NCBI GenBank assembly: GCA_026745465.1
Contig: JACYXH010000429.1
Location: forward strand, 4,283,878-4,347,877
DNA from: Lota lota
Taxonomy: Eukaryota; Chordata; Actinopteri; Gadiformes; Lotidae
DNA: 64,000 nt
Direction: 5' to 3'
Shown piece after piece: positions 62,617 through 64,000 of the stretch (position 1 is its first letter; every line of letters starts with the position of its first letter). The notes below the pieces were generated by a model. That model was given only the letters and a program-made list of their open reading frames with translations, made no database searches and was not told the DNA's origin. The position numbers and the translations under genes were made by a program.

Positions 62617-64000
62617 GAGTGAATGCTGGCAGGTTCAAGGTGGATGCCAGAATAGGAGTGAGGGATTTATGCTAAACGTGTGTTGCGTCACAAAGCATTG
62701 TCTTCTCAGGGCACCACAGGAGATCCACCTAAATTGCACTTGTACATTTTATATTAATGCAAGTGGTTACCAAGTTTGTATATGGTAACTAGCATTTAAG
62801 GGCTATTAAACACTTAATTCACATAATATCTCTGTTATTGTTTTATACAAATTGATGGAACGTTTGTCCTTTTCTCCGAAATCCTGACAAAACTTGCATG
62901 TGCTTTTCTCAAAGGTTGACTTCTTTACTGATAAAATGCTAACAGACTCCACCTTCCTCGGCACATGCAGCAACTGTAACCTTGCCATTTCAGGAGATAA
63001 TAAAATAAGCTATGGCGGGGAGGGGTTGGCAATCTTTCCCAGATCTCGAAGACTTCTCTCTGTTGTAGCTTATTCGCGGGGAATAGCAATTGCACCGGAT
63101 AACAAGCCAGAGGATCTTTTATTTCCATAAAGATGTGAGAGCTGTCTGTCAGTGCTTGTGCTTTGTGTGAGAGGCAGAAAAATGTGCACTTGCGCAATTT
63201 GTATGCTTCCAAGGCAGCTGCTGTCAGTTCATGTAAACTATGTCCCGTTCTGACAGGGAACTCAACACAGAGTTTGCGTTCCACACCTTCATGACTGTTC
63301 TATTTAAAAACAAGGGAGACACTCTGCACCCTATCTTGATTCAGTGCATAGTACAAAACGTCTGTGAAGCCAATTACCAAAATAAGGTTGCTATTAAGTT
63401 AACAACTGGTTACTGGTTACATGTCCTATAGCAGTGTTTTACAAATGTTACAATATTTACTTTGACCTTGATCTGGATGGCTTTTGTTCCAATATTTCAG
63501 CACATACATAATATCACTGAAAGCAGACAGGTATGTTTTTCGTCTTCTGTTGAATGCCTGAAATGGCTGCAATGTTTTGTGCTTGTTCAGATCTGTGCCG
63601 TGACTACCACGGCAAGGTGAAAGCTACTTTTTATGTATAATTTACACATTACCTGTCAAATATTAAAATCAGCAGAGAGCTGAATCGTTGGAAATATTTC
63701 TGTTTTTTAAACCTTTTCAAAAACAGAGACTGTCCTCTACATTCCCCAAATATACCTATGCTGTGAAGGCAGGAAATATGGACTTATTATTATTTACAGA
63801 GAACGGGTATGAGAATACTAATAAGCCAACCCATTAATTAAAATACCTGGTACTGATAACAAGGGATGTGCCCAAAGCCAAATTCAGCAATGAGGAAATA
63901 ATTGCTTCAAAACAAATAACGCACACCGCTGTACAAACAGAACTTTCTTTCTTTACAGGCAACATAATTGCTCGACTAATATATTATTTTTGCTTATTTT

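Overview
This is a piece of animal nuclear DNA, almost certainly from a bony fish. It is not bacterial: the only convincing coding sequence is a set of short exons with GT/AG borders, separated by long introns full of simple repeats. The very high load of long dinucleotide arrays (CA, CT and GA tracts of 50 to about 140 bases), together with degraded teleost-type interspersed repeats, fits a microsatellite-rich teleost. A cod-like (gadiform) fish would be a reasonable guess, but that is inference only.

The window holds the extracellular part of one gene on the minus strand: a netrin receptor of the UNC5 family, best matched to UNC5A. Reading from high to low coordinates, five consecutive exons are clear. 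Exon 2 (28874-29089) and exon 3 (12138-12281) encode Ig domain 1. Exon 4 (10097-10200) and exon 5 (8128-8308) encode Ig domain 2. Exon 6 (4962-5129) encodes the first thrombospondin type-1 repeat. Intron phases agree at every junction (1, 1, 0, 1, 1), giving 813 nt (about 271 codons) of uninterrupted frame. The second TSP1 repeat, transmembrane segment, ZU5, UPA and death domains must lie beyond position 1 of the window. The signal-peptide exon is not proven; a weak candidate with the right phase lies at 52622-52679.

Region by region: 1-4961 is part of intron 6, with a 41-bp minisatellite, a degenerate ~110-bp repeat, a purine-rich block and a (CA)n array. 5130-8127, 8309-10096 and 10201-12137 are introns 5, 4 and 3. 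12282-28873 is the 16.6-kb intron 2, with several hairpins, microsatellites and candidate regulatory blocks. 29090-64000 is intron 1, and 5' flank if the exon-1 candidate is right. It carries the longest microsatellites, a small TTAA-flanked inverted-repeat transposon (38703-39088), another degraded terminal-inverted-repeat element (34182-34819), SINE-like fragments and GC-rich hairpins.

The encoded receptor segment is the ligand-binding ectodomain. By family knowledge the two Ig domains bind netrin (and FLRT/glypican partners) and the TSP1 repeats act as a spacer and glycosylated stalk. No second gene, RNA gene, CRISPR array or bacterial or viral system was found. The most interesting points are the frame-neutral TSP1 cassette exon, microsatellites lying directly against two splice donors, the exon-1 candidate, and several compact hairpins and mobile-element relics.
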